Origin: Mycobacterium sp.
GTDB taxonomy: Bacteria; Actinomycetota; Actinomycetes; Mycobacteriales; Mycobacteriaceae
DNA length: 64,000 bases
Assembly: GCA_018401645.1 (NCBI GenBank)
Contig: JAGYKK010000008.1
Location: forward strand, 1-64,000
Reading direction: 5' to 3'
The first letter of the stretch is position 1. Each line of letters opens with the position of its first letter. The translations under genes and the position numbers were made by a program. Below, in pieces: positions 1 to 8,423 of the stretch. The notes beneath the pieces were generated by a model, which made no database searches, was not told the origin of the DNA, and saw only the letters and a list, made by a program, of their open reading frames with translations.

Positions 1-119
1 AGTCGATTCGCCCTCGGTGGCGACATTTCGGGTTTCGATCCTGACGGGTTCACCCGCACGACTCCCCACCTCGGCCACCACTGAGTTTGCGGCCGGGCCT
101 GAATATGAAGGACGCATCT

Positions 120-242
120 ATGGAAAACGAACTGTTCTCCCATCCGGTGGAAGCCGAGAACGCCGCGGCCAAAAATGAGCACGTCGCAAAACACTCCACG
201 GAGCCGGTCCAGAACCCGGTGTTCTCCGACAAGGACAAATAA
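120..242 (+). CDS. Small hydrophilic protein, 40 aa, unknown function
   Basis: A short open frame encoding about 40 residues that starts MENELFSHPVEAEN and ends VFSDKDK. I chose the ATG at 120 because GAAGGA lies 7 bases before it; an in-frame ATG at 105 would put that ribosome-binding site inside the gene. The product is charged, rich in Glu, Lys, Asn and His, and has no signal peptide, membrane segment or cysteine. It sits just upstream of the cold-shock gene on the same strand. I recognise no family. The codons look mycobacterial and the reading frame is clean, but its shortness keeps confidence moderate. Confidence 0.45.
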   Translation: MENELFSHPVEAENAAAKNEHVAKHSTEPVQNPVFSDKDK

Positions 243-303
243 GCTCGGCGTTTGCGCCGCGATCACGTCCGATCTCACGTCTTAAAGGCCGGCTTTCCCG
301 TGC

Positions 304-364
304 TAGGCTTGCCGCGGGGCGCCCGATTTAGGCGTTCTTTCGATTGAATGAGAGAAGCAACAGA
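304..364 (+). promoter_or_regulatory. Probable cspA promoter and 5' leader
   Basis: TAGGCT at 304-309 fits the mycobacterial -10 pattern TANNNT. It would place transcription start near 316 and give a leader of roughly 50 bases before the cspA start, with a purine-rich GAGAGAAG ribosome-binding region. A structured leader is common for cold-shock genes; no -35 element is convincing. Inference from sequence only. Confidence 0.35.
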
Positions 365-568
365 ATGGCACAGGGAACTGTGAAGTGGTTCAACAGCGAA
401 AAGGGCTTCGGCTTTATCGCACCCGACGGTGGGGCTGAGGACGTTTTCGTCCACTTCTCCGAGATCTCCGGAAGCGGCTACCGGTCGCTGGAGGAGAACC
501 AGAGGGTCACCTTCGACATCGGCCAGGGCGCCAAGGGCCCCCAGGCTCTCGCGGTTCGCCCCGAGTAG
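365..568 (+). CDS. cspA: Cold-shock protein (CspA family), 67 aa
   Basis: A single cold-shock domain OB-fold protein that binds single-stranded RNA and DNA, acts as an RNA chaperone in the cytoplasm and is often among the most abundant small proteins. The start [10 protein letters not shown], then [11 protein letters not shown] (RNP1) and DVFVHFSEI (RNP2), are all present, and 67 residues is the usual length. The ATG at 365 is chosen over an upstream in-frame ATG at 344 because family members start exactly at M-x-Q-G-T-V-K-W-F. A strong terminator follows 16 bases after the stop, so it is probably transcribed alone. Confidence 0.97.
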   Translation: MAQGTVKWFNSEKGFGFIAPDGGAEDVFVHFSEISGSGYRSLEENQRVTFDIGQGAKGPQALAVRPE

Positions 569-584
569 CAAAAGCCAGCAACTA

Positions 585-619
585 GTGGGTCGGCAGGGAA
601 ACCTGCCGGCCCACTTTTT
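585..619 (+). terminator. Intrinsic terminator after cspA
   Basis: A 13-base-pair stem (GTGGGTCGGCAGG pairing with CCTGCCGGCCCAC, one T-G wobble) around a GAAA loop, followed directly by TTTTTA. This is an unusually good rho-independent terminator for a mycobacterium and fits a highly expressed single-gene cspA transcript. Confidence 0.9.
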
Positions 620-774
620 ATTTCCCGGGTCGCGAAAATGGTTGCAGATATTGGTTTTTCGCGGACAGAGGTACGGCGAGTAGGCTCAGACCACTGTGGG
701 ATCTGCACGGCCTGTCCGCTGGCGCTACCCGCAAATGACTCCGGCCGGTTACCGGCCGCAGATGGGAGCGTCTG

Positions 775-1257
775 ATGACGCCTACACCGATGCCGCCTAC
801 ACCGATGCCGCCTACACCGACCCGGGCAAGTGCGGAGTGGACTCAGCCCACGCCCGAGCACACCCCACGTCTGCGTCTCAAGCCCAAGGCATCCCCCACC
901 GGTTTCGTCGACGGCGCCTGGTGGCCCGCGAGTAACGACCTGCTCACCGAACTACCGGATCTGCTCGCCGTGCTCTCGGTGCGACTCGGCCCGATCAGCC
1001 ATGTGACCTACCAACTCGGCGAGTGGGCGACGGCACCGGTCAAGACCGTTATGGGCGGCCGGGTGGTCCGCCTGGCCGGTTACCACCGTCAGCCCCGCAA
1101 CACCATCGAGGTACGCGGCCTGGCAGGCACCGGTGTCGTGCTTTTGGTGGTGCCGGCCGGCACAGAAGATGATCAAGCGCACGTCACCATGATGACCGCG
1201 GCGACACCTCGGGACTCCTCGACCACCGACGGCCTGCTGGTGGCTGCCCGGCATTAG
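775..1257 (+). CDS. DUF5994-like protein
   Basis: About 160 residues. The core LRLKPKASPTGFVDGAWWP followed by LPDLLAVLSVRLGPI resembles a DUF5994 family of small cytoplasmic proteins I associate with mycobacteria; the function is unknown to me. The first 16 residues are a Thr/Pro/Met repeat (PTPMP units) encoded by a 15-base tandem repeat, so the start is uncertain and may lie downstream, nearer the conserved LRLKPK. No signal peptide or membrane segment. It stops 17 bases before the end of the convergent repeat-rich gene. Confidence 0.65.
   Translation: MTPTPMPPTPMPPTPTRASAEWTQPTPEHTPRLRLKPKASPTGFVDGAWWPASNDLLTELPDLLAVLSVRLGPISHVTYQLGEWATAPVKTVMGGRVVRLAGYHRQPRNTIEVRGLAGTGVVLLVVPAGTEDDQAHVTMMTAATPRDSSTTDGLLVAARH
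781..822 (+). repeat. 15-base tandem repeat at gene start
   Basis: CCTACACCGATGCCG is present in two full copies and one partial copy at the 5' end of the DUF5994-like gene, encoding PTPMP. Such repeats vary in copy number by slippage. Confidence 0.8.
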
Positions 1258-1274
1258 TCAGGCGAGGACCGTGC

Positions 1275-3020
1275 CTAAACTCGGCTCAGCGCGAGCAGAT
1301 AGTTGTCGGCACCGGAACCGGCGGCAGGTGCCGCCCAAGGCGGGGCGAACCCGAACAGGGTGAACAGCGATACCAGTCCGGATGCCGCGCCGATCAGCAG
1401 CGTCGCGGCCGCTCCGACCACCTGGCCCACGACGAAGCCGACCGGGTTGTCTCCGAAGAGAGCACCCACCGCCGCGCCCACGGCCATCCCGACGGCAGCC
1501 TGAAGTCCCGGTTGGCCGATGACGGCCTGAATCACGGTGCTGGTCAACTCACCGACCGGCGTTCCGCCGGCGATGTCGACCGCGAGCTCACTGATCAGAT
1601 CTTGCACGGCGGTGTTGGCGAGCAGCGAGTCCACCACGGCCTCGGACACCTGACCGGCCGCGGCGTCCAAGCCCGAGTCACCCAGCGATTCGCCGACAAG
1701 GGTGGTGACGACATTGCGCGCGACTGCGCTGACCGCTTCCTGCACGGAGGATTCACTCAGGATCGAACGCAATGCACCGGAGGCGACGACGTCGAGTGCG
1801 GCCACGATGGCCGGATCGGCCTGCAGCGACGCCAATGCACTCTGCAGCGCATCGGTCACGTCCGCCCCGCCCAGTACAGCGGCGGCGACCTGGCCGGCAG
1901 CGGCGGAGAGCGCCGCAGCGACGCCAGCCTGGCTGACGAAGCCGGTCACTGCGGAGCCAGCCATGTCGGCCAAGCTCCCGGTGGCCGCCAGATCGGACAG
2001 TGCGGTGACGATCGTGTCACCGTAGGTGGAACCGAGAAGGTCGCCGACGAACGCCCAGGCGCTCGGGTCGGCCGTGAGGTCGCCGACCACCGCCGTGGTG
2101 CTCGCCCCGAATGCCGAGATCAGCGCCGAATCGGTCAGCACCGCGAGCACCGCGGTGGAGACGCTGGCCGCCACTGCCGGGACGAATGCCGAATCCGCTT
2201 GCAGCGCAAGCCAAGCGGTCTGCAGCGCCGTCTGCTGGTCAGTGCCCGCCAGCAGCGCAGTGGCAAGCCCACCACCGATATCTGCCAGAGCTGTCGCAAT
2301 GCCGGGCTGGCCCAGGAAGTCGACAAGCACAGCACCAGCGACGTCGGCCAAGCCCCCGGTGACGGCCTCGTTGGAGATCAGGGCGACCAGTACTCCGGTC
2401 AGCGTGCCGGAGAGTCCGGACACCGGGGTGCCGGCCAATGCCGCACCGACATAGCCGCCGATCTGCTCCCCCGCCATCGCCTGCAGCGTGGGATCGGCCG
2501 CCACGCCGGCGACCAGGTCGGAGACTCCGGCACCGATGGCCTGCACCAGACCGGCATCGGTCAGCGCCACGTTCAAAGCCGCGGTGACTGCCACACCGAC
2601 GGCATCCCGGAAGGCCGGGTCAGCTTGTAGCGACTGCCAGGCGGCCTCCGCCGCGCCGGCCGGATTGCTTCCGCCCACCAGGGCGCCGATCTGATCGCTC
2701 ACGTTTTCCATAGCCGCCACCGCGCCGGGCTGGCTGAGCAGCTTTGCGACGTTGAGGAGAGGTGGCGGCAGTCTGCTGCCGCCGACGGTGCACCCAAAAC
2801 CGGCGCCGGCCGGCAGGATCGGCCAGCAGACCCACCACCGCGGCGGGACTGTCGCGGCGATGCCGGCTGCGGCCGGGCTGTTGCCCAGCGTCGAGGTGAG
2901 ATACCCGCTGACCTGCTCGCCGATCGCCGCCTTTCGCACGTCGGAATCGGCGGCCAAACCGGTGATCAAAGGAGCCGACCAGCCGCCGGAGTGCCTGCCA
3001 TTCCGGGGATCGGCCAGCAC
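1275..3020 (-). CDS. Repeat-rich hydrophobic secreted protein, C-terminal part
   Basis: The clean part encodes about 580 residues dominated by Ala, Val, Leu and Gly, arranged as repeats of roughly 100 residues. Recurring pieces are SLQADPAF/ALQADSAF, GQPGIATALA/SQAGVAAALS and (V/L)GALVGG-type turns. It ends in a longer hydrophobic stretch (LLIGAASGLVSLFTLFGF) and a short polar tail. Two compensating frameshifts near 2830-2860 mark where sequence quality falls. The true frame continues upstream of 3020 to at least 3075 (NPLFTNYAWDTVLADP), so the start is missing. The pattern recalls large secreted repeat proteins of environmental mycobacteria, but I cannot name the family. A surface or cell-envelope role is inference only. 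Confidence 0.6.
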   Translation of the reverse strand: MLADPRNGRHSGGWSAPLITGLAADSDVRKAAIGEQVSGYLTSTLGNSPAAAGIAATVPPRWWVCWPILPAGAGFGCTVGGSRLPPPLLNVAKLLSQPGAVAAMENVSDQIGALVGGSNPAGAAEAAWQSLQADPAFRDAVGVAVTAALNVALTDAGLVQAIGAGVSDLVAGVAADPTLQAMAGEQIGGYVGAALAGTPVSGLSGTLTGVLVALISNEAVTGGLADVAGAVLVDFLGQPGIATALADIGGGLATALLAGTDQQTALQTAWLALQADSAFVPAVAASVSTAVLAVLTDSALISAFGASTTAVVGDLTADPSAWAFVGDLLGSTYGDTIVTALSDLAATGSLADMAGSAVTGFVSQAGVAAALSAAAGQVAAAVLGGADVTDALQSALASLQADPAIVAALDVVASGALRSILSESSVQEAVSAVARNVVTTLVGESLGDSGLDAAAGQVSEAVVDSLLANTAVQDLISELAVDIAGGTPVGELTSTVIQAVIGQPGLQAAVGMAVGAAVGALFGDNPVGFVVGQVVGAAATLLIGAASGLVSLFTLFGFAPPWAAPAAGSGADNYLLALSRV

Positions 3021-3079
3021 CGTGTCCCACGCGTAATTGGTGAACAGCGGATTGGCGTCGACTCTGAAGTCTGTTCTGG

Positions 3080-4407
3080 CGCTGCGGCCTCATTCCCACC
3101 GGCGACCACCGTCAAGAGGAACGCTTGCCGCGGCGTAGAAGACTCGCCACCAGTGTCGGCTTGGCCGAGCAGATCAGCCAGCGGGGAACTTCACTACCGC
3201 GACCGGCTCACCGGTGCTCACCGCAGCGGCCGGGGCGTGGCCGTCTGCACGGGTCCGGCGAATTCGCGGCGGGCTGACCGCTAACGCGGCCTACGCGACT
3301 GGCGCGCGAAGGGGGAATAGCGGATCACCGGCGCCACCGAGCCACCCGACGTCGCCGGGCGCGCTACGACAGTGCCCGCGGATCGGCGGCGGGCCACCAT
3401 CACCGGGGCCGGCGCTGCCTGCGCGGGGTGCGATCTCCTGGCCAACGATCACTGCGGTCGCTGCCACCGACCGCCTCCCAAACGAGGGGGCATCCGATCA
3501 GCGACGACTGATGTCCGAACTGAATCCTGTTCCACGACTGCGGATTCAGTCGCGCTCCGGTACCGCGATTTGCCGAAATGATGGCGCTGCGACTGGGGAC
3601 CGGCCCGTCGCCGCCGACTTCCTCGAGCCTTATCGCGCCGATCACCGTCGGCACTGCTCGTTGGCGCTGTCCTGCTTCGTCGAACCGCGGACGGCCCCAC
3701 CGCGCCGGGAGGTGACCGGCACGCTCGCGGCGCCGCCAGCAGATTATTGCTGGGCGCCGCGAGACTGCCGCCGGCGTGGCTGACGAAGAATCCCCGCCGA
3801 GACGGTGGTATCCGATGTAAAGCCGGTATCGGCGATTTTGACGGCCAAAACCGGTGATCGCGCCGCCGACGTCATACCGACGCCGAGGAACACAAGCTGC
3901 GGGCGCCCACCCCGCCGACGTGATGGGCCGGGCGGAGGCACCGGCATTAGCGACTACCGGCCCGAGGCGTCCTCAACCAACCGCTTTGACCCGGCAGCCG
4001 TTCGGCGACCGCCGATGTCTCCGCGACGACGACGACCTTCGTCTGGATCTTTTGTCCCACGACGATCTCCAAACCTCGACGGCAATTTCGATTTTATAAG
4101 TTTACCGCAGTCCCCGGGTCGACACCGACGCAAAGTTGCTGCGGCACGGCACACTGCAAACGGCAGATGGCACAGTGCAACGGCCGGCCGACCCCCATCC
4201 TCAGCAAAATTCCGGAGTGCTGATCGACGAGAAAAGGAGATCTAGAAAAGTGAAACCCGAGCGCCACGGTCGTCCGGCCGGGGTCTCGGGCTCACTCTCC
4301 GCGCTGCTGCCGCAGACAGCCGCATGATAACCGAGTGATCCCCACAGCTGCATACCTGAGCCGAATAGGACGCGGGATTCAAATGCCGAAACAGCTCTCA
4401 ACAGCGC
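3080..4407. other. Poorly interpretable region, no gene assigned
   Basis: About 1.3 kb with only short overlapping frames on both strands. Some pieces on the minus strand look protein-like (for example IVVGQKIQTKVVVVAET near 4040-4090 and LAVKIADTGFTSDTT near 3805-3850) but cannot be joined. It may hold the N-terminal part of the repeat-rich gene and another small gene, obscured by dense indels. No RNA gene or mobile element is visible. Confidence 0.4.
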
Positions 4408-4490
4408 GGCAGGCAATAGGATTCGAACTCAGGGGTAGGTCAGCCGACGGGGATTTACAGTCCGCCCCATTGTCGCTCGGGCAACCTGCT
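4408..4490 (-). tRNA. tRNA-Tyr (GUA), sequence contains errors
   Basis: Reading the minus strand, TTGCCCGAGCG (D-arm region), GGACTGTAAATCC (anticodon arm, anticodon GTA at 4458-4456) and GAGTTCGAATCC (T-arm) identify a class II tRNA-Tyr with a long variable arm. The acceptor strands pair imperfectly, and extra bases after the anticodon stem (AAATCCCCG instead of AAATCCG) point to consensus errors. It lies next to yajQ, inside a low-quality patch. Ends are estimated to within a few bases. Confidence 0.85.
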
Positions 4491-4591
4491 CTGGAACACC
4501 TCACCTGAAGTGACCTGCATGGAGGCCTAGCAGGGTACAACGAGGCGGACCTGCACACAACCCCAGCTGATGACCTGAGGAAGGACACCGG

Positions 4592-5090
4592 ACAGCGGCG
4601 GATTTCGTCGTTCGACATCGTCAGCAAGGTCGACCGCCAGAGGTCGACAACGCCCTGAACCAGGCGGCCAAGGAACTGGCCCACCCGGTTCGACTTCCGC
4701 GGCACCCGACACCACCATCGGGAGTGAAGGGCGAGGGAAGGGCATCGAGACGTCTCCTCGACCGAGGAACGAGCTAAGGCCGCCGTCGACGCTCCCGGGA
4801 GAAGCTGGTCCGCCGCGACATCTCCACATGAAGGCCTTCGCGGCCGGCGACCCGCAACCGTCGGGCAAGCACCTACCGGGTCAGCGGCACCCTGGGCAAG
4901 GCATCAGCAGCGAGAGAACGGCCAAAAAGGTCACCAAGCTGAACCGCGACGAGGGGCCCTAAGGCGTCAAGGCCCAGATTCAGGGCGAGGAGATCCGTGA
5001 GCCCCAGAAGCGCGCGACGATCTTCACCAGGTACGCCCTGCCCAGCGTCCTGACCTCGACGTCGCCTGGCAGTTCGTCAACCACCGCTGA
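4592..5090 (+). pseudogene. yajQ: YajQ family nucleotide-binding protein, many frameshifts
   Basis: YajQ (DUF520) proteins are about 163 residues and bind nucleotides or cyclic di-GMP. Joining frames gives [58 protein letters not shown] and, at the end, LDVA-LQFVN-R-stop at 5088-5090. Nearly every 30-60 bases carries an inserted, lost or changed base (for example GATTTCG where GATTCG is expected, and TCTCCACATGAAG for TCTCCATGAAG). The start codon itself is unreadable. Overall length is still right, so this is more likely an intact gene read badly than a decayed one. It corresponds to Rv0566c. Confidence 0.85.
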
Positions 5091-5172
5091 TTTCCGGGCC
5101 GAGTGGCCGGGGAACGTCGCGCGGTGGTGGGCAGCCGACCGTTACCCGGAGACCGCGAACGTCCCTGCACCG

Positions 5173-6647
5173 GAGTCCAACACGTTCTCGACATCGTCAT
5201 CATCGGCGCCGGTATCTCCGGAATCGGCGCGCATCAACGATCTCGGACAGCAGACCCTCGGAGCTCGCTACGTCGTCCCGGGAGGCTGCGAACGCATCGG
5301 CGCACCTGGGATCCGTTCAGTCACCCCGGGGCAGTGCCTTCCGGACCTTCGATCTCTCACACTGAGCTGGGTCGGAGCCGTGGCGGGGCAAGGAGTACGT
5401 CGCCGACGGCGATCAGATCTGGCACGCGCTGGAAGACACTGCCCGCAAGTTAATGGGATCTACCGCACACATCCACTTCGGCACCGAGGTGCAGTCCGCG
5501 GCCTGGGATTCACACCGACACCTGACCACCCATCACCGAGGACGGCCGGCCGAAGATCTACCGCAGTCGCTTCGTCTTCTTCGGTTCGGGCTACTACAAC
5601 TACGACAAGCCCTACAGCCCGGACTTCCCGGGCTCAGCCGACTTCGCCGGCACGCTGGTGCACCCGCAGTTCTGGCCGAATGACCTCGATTACACCGGCA
5701 AGAAGATCGTTGTCATCGGCTCAGGGGCCACCGCGGTCTCGATGGTGCCCGCGCTCGCCCGCAAAGCGGCCAAGGTGACCATGCTGCAGCGGTCACCGGG
5801 CTATCTGTTCTCGATGCCGCGGGTGAACCCCGTCTACGCCGCGCTGCGCACAGTGCTACCGAAACAGGCCTCCTACAGCATCATTCGCTCCGCTGCGCTG
5901 GTCTTCGAGAAAGTGCTCTGGGTGATCGCCCGCCGATTCCCGAACGCGGTGCGCGGGTTCGTGCGCCGACAGAACGTCAGCCTCCTGCCGCAGGGCTATC
6001 CGGTTGACGTCGACTTCAAGCCGAACTACAACCCGTGGGACGAACGGATGTGTCTGGTCGCCGACGGCGACGTGTTCACCGAGATCGCCAAGGGCCGCCT
6101 CGAGGTCATCACCGATCACATCGACCACTTCGACGCCGAGGGCATCACGTGCAAGTCCGGCAAGCACCTCGACGCCGACATCATCGTCACCGCCACCGGC
6201 CTGCAACTGCAGGCCCTCGGTGGGGTGCGGGTCAGCGTGGACGGCACCGAGGTCAAGCCACAGGAACGGTTCTCCTATAAGGCGCACATGCTCGACGACG
6301 TGCCGAACCTGTTCTGGTGCATCGGCTACACCAATGCCTCATGGACGCTGCGCGCGGACATGACCGCCCGGGCCACGGCCAAACTGATCGGGTACATGAA
6401 GGCCAACGGCTACACCCACGCCTATCCGCACCTGGGCCCGGAACCGATCGCCGAGAAGCCCACCTGGGATCTGCAGGCCGGTTACGTGCGGCGCAGCCTC
6501 AATGCGCTGCCCAAATCCGGCGCCAAGCGGCCGTGGGTGGTGCGCCAGGACTTTCTCGCCGACGCGATCGACTTCCGCTTCCGGGACAAGATCGACGAGG
6601 ACATGGTGTTCGGGCGGGTGTCGGTGCCCAAGCAACTCGTTGGGTGA
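5173..6647 (+). pseudogene. FAD-dependent Baeyer-Villiger-type monooxygenase, 5' part frameshifted
   Basis: A flavin- and NADPH-dependent monooxygenase of the EthA/Rv0565c type, which inserts oxygen next to a carbonyl or activates thioamides. The N-terminal FAD site (DIVIIGAGISGIGA) is near 5190. Residues between there and about 5560 are spread over three frames (WDLFSHPG, GKEYVADGDQIWHALEDTA). From about 5560 to the stop the frame is clean and contains SGYYNYDKPYSPDFPG, the family fingerprint FxGxxxHxxxW at 5643-5675 (FAGTLVHPQFW), and the NADPH Rossmann GSGATAVSMVPALA. About 490 residues in total. The exact start is unclear; 5173 is the earliest position consistent with the family. The native substrate is unknown. 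Confidence 0.85.
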
Positions 6648-6730
6648 GGCGGCTGGCGGTTCGCGCGGTTGGGGGACGCGGTTTGGGGGAACCCCGGTGA
6701 AGGTGCGCCCCCGGCACTACCTTGAACGCC

Positions 6731-7756
6731 ATGACATCTGATCGTCGCGAAGCCCAGGTCGTCGTGCTGGGCGGCGGATCCTGGGGGACCACCGTCGCCT
6801 CCATCTGCGCCCGGCGCGGACCCACGGTGCAGTGGGTGCGTTCGGCGGAGACCGCCGAGGACATCAACACCAACCACCGCAACTCCGCCTACCTCGGCGA
6901 GGAGGTCGAGTTGCCGGAAACCCTGCGCGCCACCAACGACTTCGCCGAGGCCGCCCATTGCGCCGACGTGATCGTCATGGGTGTTCCCTCGCACGGGTTC
7001 CGCGGGGTACTCGTCGAACTGTCCAGGGAACTGCGCCCGTGGGTTCCGGTGGTCAGTCTGGTCAAGGGCCTCGAGCAGGGCACCAACATGCGGATGAGCC
7101 AGATCGTCGAAGAGGTACTGCCCGGCCACCCGGCCGGCATCCTGGCCGGGCCGAATATCGCCAAGGAGGTCGCCGAGGGCTACGCGGCGGCCGCGGTGCT
7201 GGCCATGCCGGACCGCAATCTCGCATCCAATCTGGCAAGCATGTTCCGCACCAAGCGGTTTCGCACCTACACCACCGACGACGTCGTCGGCGTCGAGATC
7301 GCCGGCGCGCTGAAGAACGTCTACGCGATCGCCGTCGGGATGGGCTACGCGATGAGTATCGGCGAGAACACCCGCGCGATGGTGATGACCCGCGCGGTGC
7401 GGGAGATGTCCAAACTCGGCGAGGCGATCGGCGGCCAGCGCGACACCTTCTCCGGCCTCGCCGGCATGGGCGACCTGATCGTCACCTGCACCTCGAAACG
7501 CAGTCGCAACCGCCACGTCGGCGAGGAATTGGGCTCGGGCAAGCCGATCGCAGAAGTCCTCGCCGGGATGACGCAGGTTGCCGAGGGCGTCAAGGCCGCA
7601 AGCGTGATCATGGAGTTCGCCGAAAAGTACGGCATCAACATGCCGATCGCCCGCGAGGTGGACGCCGTGGTCAACCACGGTTCCACCGTCGAGCAGGCCT
7701 ATCAGGGGTTGATGGCCGAGAAGCCCGGCCACGAGGTGGACGGGACACGCTTCTAA
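6731..7756 (+). CDS. gpsA: Glycerol-3-phosphate dehydrogenase [NAD(P)+]
   Basis: Converts dihydroxyacetone phosphate and sn-glycerol 3-phosphate, supplying the backbone for phospholipids. The N-terminal nucleotide fold is VVVLGGGSWGTTVA. The substrate domain holds GPNIAKEVAEG, the catalytic-lysine segment VEIAGALKNVYAIAVG and GLAGMGDLIVTCTS. 341 residues, a normal length. The ATG at 6731 is chosen; an in-frame TTG lies 9 bases upstream. It follows the monooxygenase by 83 bases on the same strand, the same order as Rv0565c-Rv0564c (gpdA1). Its TAA overlaps the TAG of the convergent gene by two bases. Confidence 0.95.
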   Translation: MTSDRREAQVVVLGGGSWGTTVASICARRGPTVQWVRSAETAEDINTNHRNSAYLGEEVELPETLRATNDFAEAAHCADVIVMGVPSHGFRGVLVELSRELRPWVPVVSLVKGLEQGTNMRMSQIVEEVLPGHPAGILAGPNIAKEVAEGYAAAAVLAMPDRNLASNLASMFRTKRFRTYTTDDVVGVEIAGALKNVYAIAVGMGYAMSIGENTRAMVMTRAVREMSKLGEAIGGQRDTFSGLAGMGDLIVTCTSKRSRNRHVGEELGSGKPIAEVLAGMTQVAEGVKAASVIMEFAEKYGINMPIAREVDAVVNHGSTVEQAYQGLMAEKPGHEVDGTRF

Positions 7757-8307
7757 CCGCCGGGCATGCCCGGCAGGTAGGGGTTGGCGCCGTCGGGGCG
7801 GTCCAGCATGGGGTTGAAGGCGTTGATGTAGGTCCCGGCCGGGCCGACGATGAAGCCGACCTGATCGCGGCTGTTCACACACGCCACCGTGCCGGTGTCG
7901 TCAACTCCGCAGCTGACCTCGCGGAAACTCAGCCGAGTGTTCGGCGGCAGCGCCGCGACCTCGCCGGCGGCGGCGAAGATGGGTCTACCGGCGCGGGAGA
8001 ACGTCGGCGACCCGATGGGTCCGGCGCTGACCAGGTCGGCGCCGCCGGGCGCGCCGGGCAGTGCGCCATTGCATCCATAGCCGCCGTTGGTCCGGTCGAT
8101 CACGCAGGTGACCCCGACAGGCCCGGCGAAGGCGTACCAATTCCCCTCCATCGCGGCGTAGTCCACCGGGCTGATCGGCGCGTAGGCGTTGACGTCAGGC
8201 AGGGGTGGCGGAGCCGGCATCGGATCGGGGTCGGCCCAGGCGGGCGCCACAGCGGCCACAACAACCACTACAGCCCCGACCGTACCGCTCAGAAACCTGA
8301 GGATCAT
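7753..8307 (-). CDS. Secreted protein of unknown function, 184 aa
   Basis: Starts with a clear Sec signal peptide (MILRFLSGTVGAVVVVVAAV, cleavage likely after APAWA), then a Pro-rich linker and a compact domain with four cysteines in the pattern CVIDR, GYGCNGALPG, SCGVDDT and VACVNSRDQVGF, probably two disulfides. The text GNWYAFAGPVGVTCVIDR begins the domain. A longer in-frame start (8424) is rejected because it would bury the signal peptide. It is convergent with gpsA and divergent from the next secreted protein. I recognise no named family; an envelope or extracellular location is inferred. Confidence 0.8.
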   Translation of the reverse strand: MILRFLSGTVGAVVVVVAAVAPAWADPDPMPAPPPLPDVNAYAPISPVDYAAMEGNWYAFAGPVGVTCVIDRTNGGYGCNGALPGAPGGADLVSAGPIGSPTFSRAGRPIFAAAGEVAALPPNTRLSFREVSCGVDDTGTVACVNSRDQVGFIVGPAGTYINAFNPMLDRPDGANPYLPGMPGG

Positions 8308-8423
8308 CACAACACCGTACCGAACAAGGATCAGCAGTACCGCGCGTGTATAAAACCAGCGCCGATGCCTTAGCATAAGAAGATCCTGCCGGGAACCTGA
8401 GAACGAGAAAGGGTGTCGGGACA

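Noticed and set aside
1512..2630. 372-codon plus-strand frame opposite the repeat-rich gene
   Set aside because: Its periodicity simply mirrors the repeats on the other strand; composition is Arg/Gly/His-rich and no motif is present.
4400..5660. Integration site or mobile element at the tRNA-Tyr gene
   Set aside because: No integrase, no repeat of the tRNA 3' end and no transposase fragment found; the odd sequence is explained by indels in yajQ and the monooxygenase gene.
6482..7882. Long open frame on the minus strand, 466 codons, opposite gpsA
   Set aside because: Antisense shadow of a clean gpsA gene; His/Arg/Gly-rich translation with no family features. High GC produces such frames.
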